DNA of 64,000 nucleotides from Tepidanaerobacter syntrophicus (GCF_001485475.2 NZ_DF977001.1:1-64000), one strand, 5' to 3'; shown: positions 1-9,550, counted from the first letter of the stretch. Translations and numbers: made by a program. The notes: generated from the sequence alone by a model not told the origin.

Positions 1-876
1 CCCGGCAGAGAGATTGATGAAAATGCAAGTCCTCAGTTTATCGGCGGAACCTTCATGCAGCCGGAAGAATACGATCAGCTGATAGAAGATCCTGTAGGAT
101 TTATTGCAGAAACCATACTGCCTAGGGTGTGCACTAATCTGGAGACAAAAAGAAAGGCCATGGCTACATGGGTAAGAGTCGGTATGGAACTTGAGAAAGG
201 CGCTCGTTTAGGCGGTGAAGTCGGCAGAATCTCTGCAGAGTTAGGTTATCCATATATCCCCATGGGCTGGGCATATGCCCCAATGGATATTATCGGAGAC
301 TTTTTAAGAGGCATAAGCAATGCCGCTCTTGATGTTAGAAGATACCCGGATAAGATCAAAAAAGCCGTCGATGCTCTTACAGAACCGGTAATCACGTATG
401 CTTTAGACGCATGTAAGCCGATAAATGCAGAAGTGGCTTTCATACCATTGCATTTAAACGAATACTTATCGCCTAAACTTTATAATGAGTTTTACTGGCC
501 TTCGCTAAAGAAAGTCATTATAAGGCTTTATGAAGAGGGCGTCAAATCAGAGGTATTTTTTGAAGGACATCATGAGCCTCATCTAGAGACCATTTTAGAA
601 CTGCCTAGGGGATGGGGAATAGCATATTTCGAAAAAACTGACGTTGTTAAGGCGAAAGAAGTATTAAAGGATCATACATGTGTAATGGGCGGCCTGCCTA
701 TAAGTTTATTAGTCAGTGCCACGCCGCAAGAAATCGACGAATATGTTAAGACCTTACTCGAAAAAGTAAAACCAGGCGGAGGATTTATATTGGCTCCGGC
801 TGTCGGAACCGCTCCGGCAATTACGCCACCTGAAAACATACATGCCTTAATTAGCGCAGTAGAAAAATACGGTTAA
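1..876 (+). CDS. Uroporphyrinogen decarboxylase-family protein, 5' end outside window
   Basis: The reading frame is open from base 1, so this is the C-terminal ~291 residues of a longer protein; the ATG at 55 is internal. The sequence resembles the URO-D superfamily (HemE, MtaA/MtbA cobalamin:CoM methyltransferases and methylamine-type corrinoid methyltransferases). A His-rich segment EGHHEPH and a downstream HTCVMGGLP resemble the His/Cys zinc-ligand region of the methyltransferase branch, so a corrinoid or thiol methyl transfer role is more likely than haem synthesis; no haem gene is nearby. It is followed after 49 bp by a forward MFS transporter, probably in the same operon. The substrate cannot be told from sequence. 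Confidence 0.8.
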   Translation, partial: PGREIDENASPQFIGGTFMQPEEYDQLIEDPVGFIAETILPRVCTNLETKRKAMATWVRVGMELEKGARLGGEVGRISAELGYPYIPMGWAYAPMDIIGDFLRGISNAALDVRRYPDKIKKAVDALTEPVITYALDACKPINAEVAFIPLHLNEYLSPKLYNEFYWPSLKKVIIRLYEEGVKSEVFFEGHHEPHLETILELPRGWGIAYFEKTDVVKAKEVLKDHTCVMGGLPISLLVSATPQEIDEYVKTLLEKVKPGGGFILAPAVGTAPAITPPENIHALISAVEKYG

Positions 877-925
877 TTTGTGCAAATACTCCAAAAGCTT
901 GTTTAATTGAAGGGGATGAGCCGTT

Positions 926-2311
926 ATGGAAAAAAAGCCACTAAGCAAAGCCGTAAAGACATTCTATGGCATCGGAGATTTTGGTTTTGGTTTGATGGCA
1001 TCAGTTGAACTTTATTTCTTTGTATTTTTCCTGACCAATGTTGCTAAACTTTCATTGCCAACAGTTGCTCTCATCAGTTCGATAACGAGTATCGTAGATG
1101 CAGTGTCATCACCTTTTTACGGAGCTATAATCAGCGGCACTAAGCCTTTAAAGTGGGGACGAAATCGTTCTTGGATATTGATAATGCCTCCGCTTGTCGT
1201 AATCTTTTATATATTCCAATTTAGCAAGATCGGTCCGGAATCAGTAGCCGCACTGATTATCTGCGCCGGTTTTATTCTAAGCCATATCGCATGGAACCTG
1301 CCCTGGGTAGCAAATGTTGCGCTTATTCCGGTACTTGCCAGTGACCCTGATGAAGCAGCATTGCTGGCATCAAGACGTGCTACTTGGACTGCTCTTTCAG
1401 GAATAGTATTCTCTTATACCGGAGCACCCTTGGCAGAGTATTTTGGCAGGGTTACAAACAATGAAGTATTGGGTTACACCATTCTGGCAGGGCTTACAGG
1501 TTTGATTATGATGATCTGTTACTGGATCGTTTTTAAGATAACAGAAGGCTATGAGCCTACGGGAACTGCAGCTCAAGACACAACTCAGGCTCAAAAAGTT
1601 TCACTAGCTGCTATGGTAAAAAGCCTTGTCCAAAATCCACCCCTTATTGTGCTGTTAATATCAGACTTTTTCAGGAACATGGTCCTCTTTGTTATGACAG
1701 CAGCTGCAGCTTATTACTTTACTTATGTAGCACAAAATATGGGACTATTTTCAGCATACTTACTAATAGTATCTATAGCAACTATGATAGGATCATACTT
1801 TGCAGGTTCAGTTGCAAAGAAAATGTCATCGCGGAATGCCACCATCTTTGGTCTGTATGCCTTAGGCATATCGCTTATAATATGTAAATTCGTAGCACTA
1901 AATGTTACTATGTTTTTCATTGTAATAACTATATCTAGTATATTTACAGGAATTCTAACATCAGTAACCGTAAGCTTATATTCTGATGTATCTATTTATG
2001 CTTACTGGAAAACAGGAGAAGACGCATCTCCCTTTGTTATGGGCTTGATGACGGTAGCCTTAAAGCTTGCAGTTATATCCAGAGGAACGGTGATTCCTTT
2101 TGTCTTGGCGTCGGTAGGATTTACCCCGGGAATAGATCCTGCCTCAGCTACTGAAGCACTTAAGATAGGCGTAATAAATGCTTTCCTATTCATACCCGGA
2201 ATCTTTGCATTAATCGGCGCTGTAATACTGCACTTAGGTTATAAGCTGACGCGAGAAAAAGTTATAGAATATCAAAACGAAATAAATAAAAGATTGGCTC
2301 AACAAGCTTAA
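926..2311 (+). CDS. MFS transporter, GPH (glycoside-pentoside-hexuronide) type
   Basis: A 461-residue polytopic membrane protein with about 12 hydrophobic segments. The N-terminus (YGIGDFGFGLM, then a loop with KWGRNRSWIL) resembles the GPH:cation symporter branch of the MFS (MelB/XynB-like). The start is ATG 926 with an AAGGGGATGAG ribosome site. Members carry sugars or small organic solutes with Na+ or H+. Its position behind a URO-D-family methyltransferase suggests uptake of that enzyme's methylated substrate, but this is inference. A strong hairpin terminator follows. Confidence 0.8.
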   Translation: MEKKPLSKAVKTFYGIGDFGFGLMASVELYFFVFFLTNVAKLSLPTVALISSITSIVDAVSSPFYGAIISGTKPLKWGRNRSWILIMPPLVVIFYIFQFSKIGPESVAALIICAGFILSHIAWNLPWVANVALIPVLASDPDEAALLASRRATWTALSGIVFSYTGAPLAEYFGRVTNNEVLGYTILAGLTGLIMMICYWIVFKITEGYEPTGTAAQDTTQAQKVSLAAMVKSLVQNPPLIVLLISDFFRNMVLFVMTAAAAYYFTYVAQNMGLFSAYLLIVSIATMIGSYFAGSVAKKMSSRNATIFGLYALGISLIICKFVALNVTMFFIVITISSIFTGILTSVTVSLYSDVSIYAYWKTGEDASPFVMGLMTVALKLAVISRGTVIPFVLASVGFTPGIDPASATEALKIGVINAFLFIPGIFALIGAVILHLGYKLTREKVIEYQNEINKRLAQQA

Positions 2312-2322
2312 ATAACAAAAGC

Positions 2323-2363
2323 AAAAGAGGTATGCCTTTAATTTAAAGGCATACCTCTTTTTT
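2323..2363. terminator. Bidirectional intrinsic terminator
   Basis: A 16-bp perfect stem (AAAGAGGTATGCCTTT and its complement around a short AT loop) is followed by a T run on the + strand and preceded by an A run. It sits between the convergent MFS gene and the flavin-binding protein gene and can serve both. Confidence 0.9.
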
Positions 2364-2373
2364 CGCTTTAGGA

Positions 2374-2772
2374 CTACACTTGAATTTTTCGTATTTCTTT
2401 GTCAATTTTAAGCACAGATGCTTCGATATTTGTTATATAGAATAGCTCAAAATTCGAACTTTCGGGCGAACCATAAATGGCAGCAAGGCTGGGAGCAACA
2501 GCAAATGCCTGTTTTTTAGCTTCTATGTTCTCGTCAAACACAGCTCTACCGCTTATGCGAACCCACTCATCTTTAGATATCATTGCGCAAATTTCTACGG
2601 CAGGATTCGCCTTAAGCTGCCTATAGACATTTTTGTGATTGCCCGTGCAAAAATACAACTTCCCGTTGTAATTCATGACAAATCCAAACGGGCGAACTTT
2701 AGGTTTATCACCGTCAACAGTTGCCACATAAAATACAGAAGCATCTGTCAGCATTTTTAATAATTCTTCCAT
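2374..2772 (-). CDS. Pyridoxamine 5'-phosphate oxidase-like (split-barrel flavin-binding) protein
   Basis: About 132 residues. The fold signature VFYVATVDGDKPKVRPFGF, followed by GKLYFCTGNHKNVYRQL and a WVRISGRA strand, is typical of small PNPOx-like FMN-binding proteins (COG5015-like). Such proteins reduce or bind flavin or related cofactors; the substrate is unknown. The start chosen is ATG 2772, with AGGGG about 8 nt upstream; a GTG at 2781 lies too close to that site. It is the last gene of a leftward cluster, 28 bp after the activase-related pair. Confidence 0.75.
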   Translation of the reverse strand: MEELLKMLTDASVFYVATVDGDKPKVRPFGFVMNYNGKLYFCTGNHKNVYRQLKANPAVEICAMISKDEWVRISGRAVFDENIEAKKQAFAVAPSLAAIYGSPESSNFELFYITNIEASVLKIDKEIRKIQV

Positions 2773-2800
2773 CTTCCTCACCCCTATTTTTATTTAATTA

Positions 2801-3964
2801 TTACTTATTACTTAATACTTTCTCATTATCAATATCGCTATTTTCATGATATATCTTAGATAAGTAACTGTTATCTTCACTCATTTCCTTTTTTTGATTT
2901 ATCATATCAATAAAGGCTTCAAGTCTTGTTCTGACGCCGGCTTTAGCTGAATGTTCATCTAGCACCAGTGTCATTACTGGAATTGAATAATCTTTCGCGA
3001 CTCGAGGTATTGCGCTTTTTGCAACAATTTCAGGCATGCAGGTAAAAGGCAGAAGATGTATAACACCATCAAAACCATTTTTTGCAAAACTTGCAATTTG
3101 AGCTACGGTTTCTTGGCCGTGGCCACCTATAAAGCGCTTAATATAAGGTTCTGCTAACTTTAACATTTCCTTATAATCTTTTGGCTTTAAAAAGGAAGGA
3201 AAAAGATTTATTCTGACCCAGTCTGTAAGGTAAACGCTTCGATACACTTCGGCGCCGAGACTGTTCAGCTCAGATTCTATGTCTAAGTTTACAAAGGGCT
3301 CCAATACAGTATATATTTCACCTACTATTCCGATTTTGGGGAAGGTTTTATCCTTTATAGTCTCAATGCTGTCAAATGTTTCCAGCATAACTGCTTTATA
3401 TTCATCTAGCTCTGCTTCTTTCTTTATATCCTTTATTTTATGAATTACTTCTTTGTACTTTTTATCGGTCTGACCTTTTATTTTTTCCTTTGGCCTTATT
3501 TGAGACAATTTCATGTCTGCAATATCCAACAGAATGGCCTTTTTCCATGCAATTATAGCTGCCTTTATTATATTTTTTAGTGAATTTTGTTTTCTGTTAG
3601 TAAGCACTCTAATATCACTTACTAACTTTAAAAAATTATTTTTCGGAGGTTCTACTATGACCATTTTAAAATCAAAACCTAAATCTTTTAAAATTTCTCG
3701 CTCTACTTCACCATAATAGCCAAACCTGCAGGGCCCTATTCCACCGGCCATGACAATGGTATCTGCACCGTTTTCAAGGGCTTCAATAAAATTCCCCACA
3801 TTTATTTTAAGTGGAAGGCAAGCAAATTCCGGCGAATGCAGGACACCAAGTTCTAAGGTTCTTTTTGTGCAAAAAGGCGGAACAACTACTTCTGTGCCTA
3901 GGTTTTCAAATAGAGATTCAAGCACAATGTATAAATTACCCATATGAGGAAAAGTCACTTTCAT
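2801..3964 (-). CDS. CoA-dehydratase activase-related protein (second subunit of pair)
   Basis: A 387-residue protein related to the 2-hydroxyglutaryl-CoA dehydratase activase/D-component superfamily (COG3581-like). Conserved cysteines occur in FACLPLKINVGN (near residue 55), GGIGPCRFGYYGEVE (near 75-90) and LPFTCMPEIVAKS (near 300), suitable for Fe-S ligation. The C-terminal DEHSAKAGVRTRLEAFID is shared in form with its upstream partner. ATG 3964 overlaps the partner's stop (ATGA), indicating translational coupling. No ATPase activator (HgdC) or dehydratase subunits are in the window, so the function is open. The tail after residue 360 is charged and divergent. Confidence 0.75.
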   Translation of the reverse strand: MKVTFPHMGNLYIVLESLFENLGTEVVVPPFCTKRTLELGVLHSPEFACLPLKINVGNFIEALENGADTIVMAGGIGPCRFGYYGEVEREILKDLGFDFKMVIVEPPKNNFLKLVSDIRVLTNRKQNSLKNIIKAAIIAWKKAILLDIADMKLSQIRPKEKIKGQTDKKYKEVIHKIKDIKKEAELDEYKAVMLETFDSIETIKDKTFPKIGIVGEIYTVLEPFVNLDIESELNSLGAEVYRSVYLTDWVRINLFPSFLKPKDYKEMLKLAEPYIKRFIGGHGQETVAQIASFAKNGFDGVIHLLPFTCMPEIVAKSAIPRVAKDYSIPVMTLVLDEHSAKAGVRTRLEAFIDMINQKKEMSEDNSYLSKIYHENSDIDNEKVLSNK

Positions 3965-4944
3965 TGAACCTTCCTCCCTTCTAAAACATCCAAAAAAGCC
4001 TCAAGCCTTGTATCAAACCCGGCTTCAGCGGCGTGTTCATCAAGGGTTAGATACAGAAAAGGAATTTTATAGTAACGTTTTATTTTTCTTTCCAAAAGTT
4101 CACCTACAAAAGAATCGGGACCACATCCGAAAGATGCAACATGGATTATTCCATCAAGCTCTCCTTTGTCTAAAAAGTAGAAAGCAGCACCTAACGATCT
4201 TTCCCCTAGTGTCCAGAACATATCTTTTGTCAGTTTCTTGGCCCCTTTTTTGATTTCACTATCTGAAACCATGTCAGTTGTTATAAGATTAATATGCTGT
4301 CTTTTGAGCTTAGCAACAAGGTTCATGCTAAGAAAAGTATCGTATATATTGTAATGGTGCCCCACTAATAAAACTTTCGGATATGAAGCAGTATGTAGCT
4401 CGGATTCCTCTTGTTTTGGAGGTTTAAAATCGATATCCGGCAAGATTTCGCATGGGGCTATTTTGTATGTAGTGATAAATTGTTTATACTTTTTTTGCGC
4501 GCTTGCTGCTTTATGATAGGCCCGCAGCACTTCTGTCTTATTTTTATTAAGAGCATCGCCAATTTGTATTACGTGGTTTTTAATGCCTTTCTTGCTTTTA
4601 TAAAGATTTAATTCGGCATCGATTAACGGCGGTAACTTCGGAATGCTATTTCTTATCATATCCGGCAGCCCTAAAAACTTTGGGCAGAGATATTTTTGCG
4701 GCTCTATGCTTACAATTCTGGGAATAAAAATAGCATCAACCTTATCTGCCAGATCTGCTACATGGCCGTGAAAGCTTTTAATCGGCAGGCATGCATCATC
4801 TACGCATAATGCAACTCCTTTTTTAAGCAGTGCCTCGTTAGTAGAGGATGACAGCACAACCTGCTGACCTAAAGCCTCAAAAAATACCTTCCAAAAAGGG
4901 TAGTATTCATAATAAAACAGTGCTCTGGGTATGCCTATTTTCAT
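3961..4944 (-). CDS. Acyl-CoA dehydratase activase-related protein (DUF2229 family)
   Basis: About 327 residues, matching the DUF2229 pattern: N-terminal KIGIPRALFYYEYYPFWKVF, then CVDDACLPIKSFHGHV with paired cysteines, a PRIVSIEPQKYLCPKFLGLP segment, and a C-terminal SFGCGPDSFVGELL plus DEHAAEAGFDTRLEAFLD. These cysteines are typical Fe-S ligands. The family is often fused to or encoded beside HgdC-type activases. The start is ATG 4944, with AGAGGTG upstream; the TTG just before it is less well placed. The gene is coupled to the next one by a 4-bp overlap. Electron transfer or activation of a radical enzyme is plausible but unproven. Confidence 0.75.
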   Translation of the reverse strand: MKIGIPRALFYYEYYPFWKVFFEALGQQVVLSSSTNEALLKKGVALCVDDACLPIKSFHGHVADLADKVDAIFIPRIVSIEPQKYLCPKFLGLPDMIRNSIPKLPPLIDAELNLYKSKKGIKNHVIQIGDALNKNKTEVLRAYHKAASAQKKYKQFITTYKIAPCEILPDIDFKPPKQEESELHTASYPKVLLVGHHYNIYDTFLSMNLVAKLKRQHINLITTDMVSDSEIKKGAKKLTKDMFWTLGERSLGAAFYFLDKGELDGIIHVASFGCGPDSFVGELLERKIKRYYKIPFLYLTLDEHAAEAGFDTRLEAFLDVLEGRKVQ

Positions 4945-4960
4945 CAATACACCTCTGTTG

Positions 4961-6997
4961 CTAACTTGTTGTTTGGTTTAACCATTTTAAAAAACTTTCT
5001 CGTTTATCAGATGTTATCTCTCCTGATATCACTAAATAATCCATTGCGCGGGTAAGCGCCACATAAAGCAGCCTTTTGGCTTCTTCAATCTCTTTGTTAT
5101 CAAGAAAGTTTTTCAACTCTTGCCACTTCTCTTTATCTTTTTTAATTGCAAGACCGACTTCCGGATCAAATAATATCTCAGAAGATACCGTTGATAAGCT
5201 TTGGCCGCTGTCTGCCAGGATAACTATGGGAAACTCCAATCCCTTTGCCGAATGTATTGTAATAAACTTTACAACATCTTCTTCTTCAGAAACATCCACC
5301 GCCTCCTGATACTCTGAGCCCCAATTCGAAAGTTCTTCTAAAAATTCTCTTAAGGTAAAGCCTTCTTCATCATAAACTGCACATAAATCTAAAAATTGAA
5401 GCAGGCTCTCGGTATCAAGGACATCTTCTAAATCGGTATATAAAAGCTTTGAATCTTTTATAATCTGTTCTGCCAGTTGTTTAATTGTTGCCTTATCTTT
5501 CATTTTAACCCACTTTTGAAATAATTTAAAGGCTTCCTCGGAGTCTATATTCTCATCAAAGATATTACTTAATTTTTTGCCGTTAAGCACATATTCTGCA
5601 ATTTTATCATCATCCACTTTAAGCAAGTGCGAAAGTGCGCCATATATGTTTATATCATCTTTATACTCCACAGCCTTTAATCCCAAAAGAAGATTTTTTA
5701 CTCCATGGCTTTCTTTAAGAGTCCCGACTTCAGCCACATAAAATGGTATATTGCGTGCGCGAAACTCCTCAATATAACAGGAAAGATGGGTTTTTCTCCT
5801 AAAGAGCACGGCAAAATCTCGAAAGGTGGGCTTTCGGTATCCTCCTGTGGTGCTGTCATATACCTTTACAGAATCATCGGACAACATTTCTAGTATCTTA
5901 TCTGCAATAAGTCTTGCTTCCTGCTGCCTCCGCTCTCTCATCAAGCCGCTATTTTGCCCAATAAGGAAACAGATATTTTTTCCATCATGCTGCCTTTTGT
6001 AATTAATCGGTTCATAATTCTCCATGATGTCTTCAAAAGCTTTGTTTACAAACGTTATTATTTTATCGTTACTTCGAAAATTATCTTTTAAACTTAAGGA
6101 CTTTCCATTTTTCTCTAAATCTTTTCTGAGCTTTTCGAAAAGCTCAACACGCGCTCCTCTAAAGCCGTAGATGGATTGTTTTTTGTCTCCCACCACAAAA
6201 AGATTTGTATCTTTGCCTAACAGCCGAAGAATTTTGTCTTGGATAAAGTTCAAATCCTGATATTCATCTACCAAAATAAATTTAAATTTTTGTTGATAGT
6301 TTTTCAAAATTTCCCGATTTTTTTCGAACATATCCAGCGTCTTTTCCAGAATATCTTCATAGTCAAGAACGTGCTGTTTCTCTTTTTTGCTGCCATAAAT
6401 CTTTAAAGATTCTTCAATTAACATCACTATGGTTTTTTCATCTTCACTAATCGCCATTTCAGATAAAGTAGCAATGCTTACACCTTGGTTCTGTATTTTT
6501 ATTATATTTTGATAAAGCTCATCGGATAATTTTCCAAAGCCCATTTCTGAAGTAATCTGAAAAACATTTTTGTTTTCTAATTTTCCTATAACGGCCTCTT
6601 GTATGCTTTCCTTGAGCCACGCATTCCCTTGATACTCCTTTGCTACCTGTGCCTCAGGGTCTATGGAAGCTTCTACCGGATTTTCTTTAAGCAATCGCAA
6701 GCAAAAACTATGTATTGTGCTGATATAAGCAGTTGAAAGCCTGAGTAGGTTTTTAGAGATGCTGTCATTGTATTTTTGCATTTTCATTTCGTATCTGAGC
6801 CGCTCTCTCATTTCAAGAGCTGCTTTATTTGTATATGTTATGGCGGCAATTTCGTCAATACTTGCAAGGCCCTGCTGTAATATATAAATTATGCGGCCCA
6901 CCAGTATTCTAGTTTTGCCGGCACCGGCACCGGCTGTGACTACAAGGCTTTTATCTATTGTTTCGATAGCTTCTTTTTGTAAAGGGGTGTGTCCCAT
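4961..6997 (-). CDS. UvrD/AddA-like DNA helicase, short form without C-terminal nuclease
   Basis: An SF1A helicase of 678 residues. The Q-motif TPLQKEAI and Walker A TAGAGAGKT lie within the first 30 residues; motif II reads ILVDEYQDLN; later motifs include GDKKQSIYGFRGA, TIHSAKGLEFPIVI and LLYVALTRAMDYL close to the C-terminus. Typical AddA is about 1200 residues with a RecB-type nuclease domain, which is absent here. The start is ATG 6997, one base after the AddB-like stop and preceded by GGGAGGAG; an in-frame upstream ATG at 7048 would lie inside the partner gene. Adjacent to an AddB-like nuclease, so probably one subunit of a two-gene recombination-repair helicase-nuclease. Confidence 0.82.
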   Translation of the reverse strand: MGHTPLQKEAIETIDKSLVVTAGAGAGKTRILVGRIIYILQQGLASIDEIAAITYTNKAALEMRERLRYEMKMQKYNDSISKNLLRLSTAYISTIHSFCLRLLKENPVEASIDPEAQVAKEYQGNAWLKESIQEAVIGKLENKNVFQITSEMGFGKLSDELYQNIIKIQNQGVSIATLSEMAISEDEKTIVMLIEESLKIYGSKKEKQHVLDYEDILEKTLDMFEKNREILKNYQQKFKFILVDEYQDLNFIQDKILRLLGKDTNLFVVGDKKQSIYGFRGARVELFEKLRKDLEKNGKSLSLKDNFRSNDKIITFVNKAFEDIMENYEPINYKRQHDGKNICFLIGQNSGLMRERRQQEARLIADKILEMLSDDSVKVYDSTTGGYRKPTFRDFAVLFRRKTHLSCYIEEFRARNIPFYVAEVGTLKESHGVKNLLLGLKAVEYKDDINIYGALSHLLKVDDDKIAEYVLNGKKLSNIFDENIDSEEAFKLFQKWVKMKDKATIKQLAEQIIKDSKLLYTDLEDVLDTESLLQFLDLCAVYDEEGFTLREFLEELSNWGSEYQEAVDVSEEEDVVKFITIHSAKGLEFPIVILADSGQSLSTVSSEILFDPEVGLAIKKDKEKWQELKNFLDNKEIEEAKRLLYVALTRAMDYLVISGEITSDKRESFLKWLNQTTS

Positions 6998-6998
6998 A

Positions 6999-9440
6999 TT
7001 AAAACTCCTCCCAGGGACAAATTTGAGTAAAATCGCAAAAGCTGCCATAGCTTTGTATTTTTGGACATTTTTTTGGTTCTATCGGAAATTTCCCTTCTCT
7101 TATATTGTTTACATAAGCTCTGACTGTGTCTTTGGTTTTTTCCATAACGGTTTCCCATTCTTCTTGTGTTAAAATCCCTTTTTTCTGCCTCTTTGAAATA
7201 AATGGCAGATCTCTATCTCTTACAATAAAGTTATCTATAGCACCTTTTTTAACAGAAACAAAAGCTCCTCCCACTACCGGTTTTTTTAATATATGTTCCG
7301 CAGCCAAGATATATATTGGCATTTGAAGGTTTGTTCCATCTTCCATCTCTTTTATATCCGGTGTTGACCCGCTTTTATAGTCGATTATCAGTAATCTGTG
7401 CTGTGCGTCTTCATCTATCCTGTCAATTTTTCCCGAAAGCAAGATGTCTGGGGCAAAATCCAAGGAAAAATTTTTCTTGGATCCAAAACCAAGCTCAAAA
7501 AGAATCGGTTTAAAGTCTCCTCTTGAGGCTACATACCAGCCGACATAGTTCGTTATGCTTTTTGCAATTTCATTTTTCTCTATTTCAAACAGCAGAGGAT
7601 GCGGAAAACTCTCTTTTACGCCGGAATTTTCCATGACACTTTCTGTAAGAAAGATTATCTCATTTTCGTATTCTTCTAATTTTATGCTTTCAAGGGTATC
7701 TTTATGATTTTTAAAAAATATCTCTAATATTTTATGTATGGCACTGCCCCGTGAAACCGCCGTATATTCTCCTTCTTCATCAGGTGCTGCAAGGCCTATG
7801 ACTCTTGCAAGAAAAAACTTATAAGGACATTCGCCGTACATGTTTAGGGAAGCTGCGCTGAAAGGTTCTTCATGAAATCGCTTGCCTAATATTTTTCTTG
7901 TATTTTCTGAAATAGTTCCTAAAGTTTCACTGAAATTTTTAAATCCGGTAGAAGTATACATATCTTCTAATCTGACATCTTTAACCTCGGCTTTTAAATC
8001 ATAAAGTATATCTTCTATATAGGAAGACATCAGTGAAGATGAGTTATCTTCCAAAACTGCCGGATAAGAAAAGCAGCCTGTAGAACTTGATGCCAGCAAA
8101 AATTTTAAGCAGCGCTGCTCATCCTCAAGATGACTATCTATGGTATCAAAACTGTAACCTATCTCATTGAGTCTTTTCCTCTCATCTTCCTTTATAAGCC
8201 AGTCAGGTCGTAATTCTGCCGGAAAATCTCCTTCTATCATCCCTGCCGCATAAATCTTTTCAAATTTTAGCCCTATTATTTGTTCTAGAGAAAGTATCCG
8301 AATACCTTCTTTATCGGAATCAAAACAGTTGTAGGAATAATTTCTTAAATAGGGTGCAAAAAAATTTATAAATCCTTCAAAATCTGTATATTCTTCTCCT
8401 GCCATTTCCCCTATATCTTCTAATTCATCCAAAAGTTTAATTAGGGCCTGAAATGCCGTAATATCGCGTTTTACAAAATCAGGGTCGTCACTATGAATAT
8501 TGTAAAATCTGTTGGGATATCCATTGTCGGCAAGAAAACTTTTTGATATTTCGGCCCATTTATTGATTTTATGCCGTGAAATATTAGTTTTTAAAAGAAT
8601 TTGTACAAAATAATCTGTTGTTTCTTCTTTTACAAGTCTTAAAAACGCTTTTACGAAAGGATTTTGGATAAGGGGTGCTTTTATATCAAAGTTTAACGAT
8701 AAGTTCGCCTCTTTTGCCGCGTCTTTTAAAAGATATTTATAGGCTTTGGGCTTCGGCAAAACTATGCAGATTTTTTGCGGGGGAATGCCTTCTTCTAAAT
8801 CTCTTAAAATCATTTTTGATATGTATTCAATTTCAATCCTCTTGTTTTGAGCCTTAATGGCATTTACATGTTTCATTTTATGCTCAAGGGGCAAGTTGAC
8901 TATAACCCCTTTATCTACTATAACTTCCAACACTTTTTTCTGTATCGGATAAAGCCTATAAAATCCCCTAAAACATATTTTGTCAAACTGTTCAATATAC
9001 TTTGCTTTACCTGCGTAGTCTGCCGAAATTATTTGGCAATCTTCTAAGTCATATAGAAGGTTTTCGGCAAGAAAATCCTGATATGTTCGGTATATCAAAG
9101 CCAAATCTTTTAGGCGAGGTGAATCCTTCAATATTTTATCAGCAATGTCAGGGGTTATGCCTTGTAATTTCAATTCCATTATTACTTCACTAATGCGCCG
9201 CACATATCCGGGCCTATATTCGCTGAAAAATTTAAATTGATTTTTCTCTTGCAGGCTATGAAAGATACGGCTGATTACTATATCTCTTTTAAAATTCCCG
9301 ATAATATTTTTTGAATCTATAACATCTTTTATAATGTTTCTTATAAACTCTTCATAGAAAATTGCTGCCTCGCCGGCTGTTTGTGCTTGACTTTCTTGTT
9401 CTGCCAAATATGATGTAGGATATACATTAAGTTGTCTCAT
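6999..9440 (-). CDS. AddB-like PD-(D/E)XK nuclease with probable Fe-S cluster
   Basis: An 813-residue protein resembling the ATP-dependent nuclease subunit B/Cas4-RecB nuclease class. The C-terminal half carries SLNMYGECPYKFFLA (first cysteine), GSAIHKILEIFF, a nuclease core GKIDRIDEDAQHRLLIIDYK with the D...DYK catalytic pattern, and QMPIYILA (QxxxY). The extreme C-terminus has three further cysteines (KCPKI, SFCDFTQICPW), giving the AddB-type four-Cys Fe-S staple. The N-terminus lacks a Walker A motif, as in inactive helicase-like AddB domains, and the protein is shorter than typical AddB (~1150). RBS GCGAGGAAAA precedes ATG 9440. Co-transcribed with the helicase. Confidence 0.8.
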   Translation of the reverse strand: MRQLNVYPTSYLAEQESQAQTAGEAAIFYEEFIRNIIKDVIDSKNIIGNFKRDIVISRIFHSLQEKNQFKFFSEYRPGYVRRISEVIMELKLQGITPDIADKILKDSPRLKDLALIYRTYQDFLAENLLYDLEDCQIISADYAGKAKYIEQFDKICFRGFYRLYPIQKKVLEVIVDKGVIVNLPLEHKMKHVNAIKAQNKRIEIEYISKMILRDLEEGIPPQKICIVLPKPKAYKYLLKDAAKEANLSLNFDIKAPLIQNPFVKAFLRLVKEETTDYFVQILLKTNISRHKINKWAEISKSFLADNGYPNRFYNIHSDDPDFVKRDITAFQALIKLLDELEDIGEMAGEEYTDFEGFINFFAPYLRNYSYNCFDSDKEGIRILSLEQIIGLKFEKIYAAGMIEGDFPAELRPDWLIKEDERKRLNEIGYSFDTIDSHLEDEQRCLKFLLASSSTGCFSYPAVLEDNSSSLMSSYIEDILYDLKAEVKDVRLEDMYTSTGFKNFSETLGTISENTRKILGKRFHEEPFSAASLNMYGECPYKFFLARVIGLAAPDEEGEYTAVSRGSAIHKILEIFFKNHKDTLESIKLEEYENEIIFLTESVMENSGVKESFPHPLLFEIEKNEIAKSITNYVGWYVASRGDFKPILFELGFGSKKNFSLDFAPDILLSGKIDRIDEDAQHRLLIIDYKSGSTPDIKEMEDGTNLQMPIYILAAEHILKKPVVGGAFVSVKKGAIDNFIVRDRDLPFISKRQKKGILTQEEWETVMEKTKDTVRAYVNNIREGKFPIEPKKCPKIQSYGSFCDFTQICPWEEF

Positions 9441-9550
9441 AATTTTTCCTCGCTAATATCTTCTTAAAGCTATACATTAAAGAATACCACAATAGTAGAA
9501 TTTTTTCAATTATTTAACTATCTTTTGCAGTTATCGGCTTATAAACAGTA

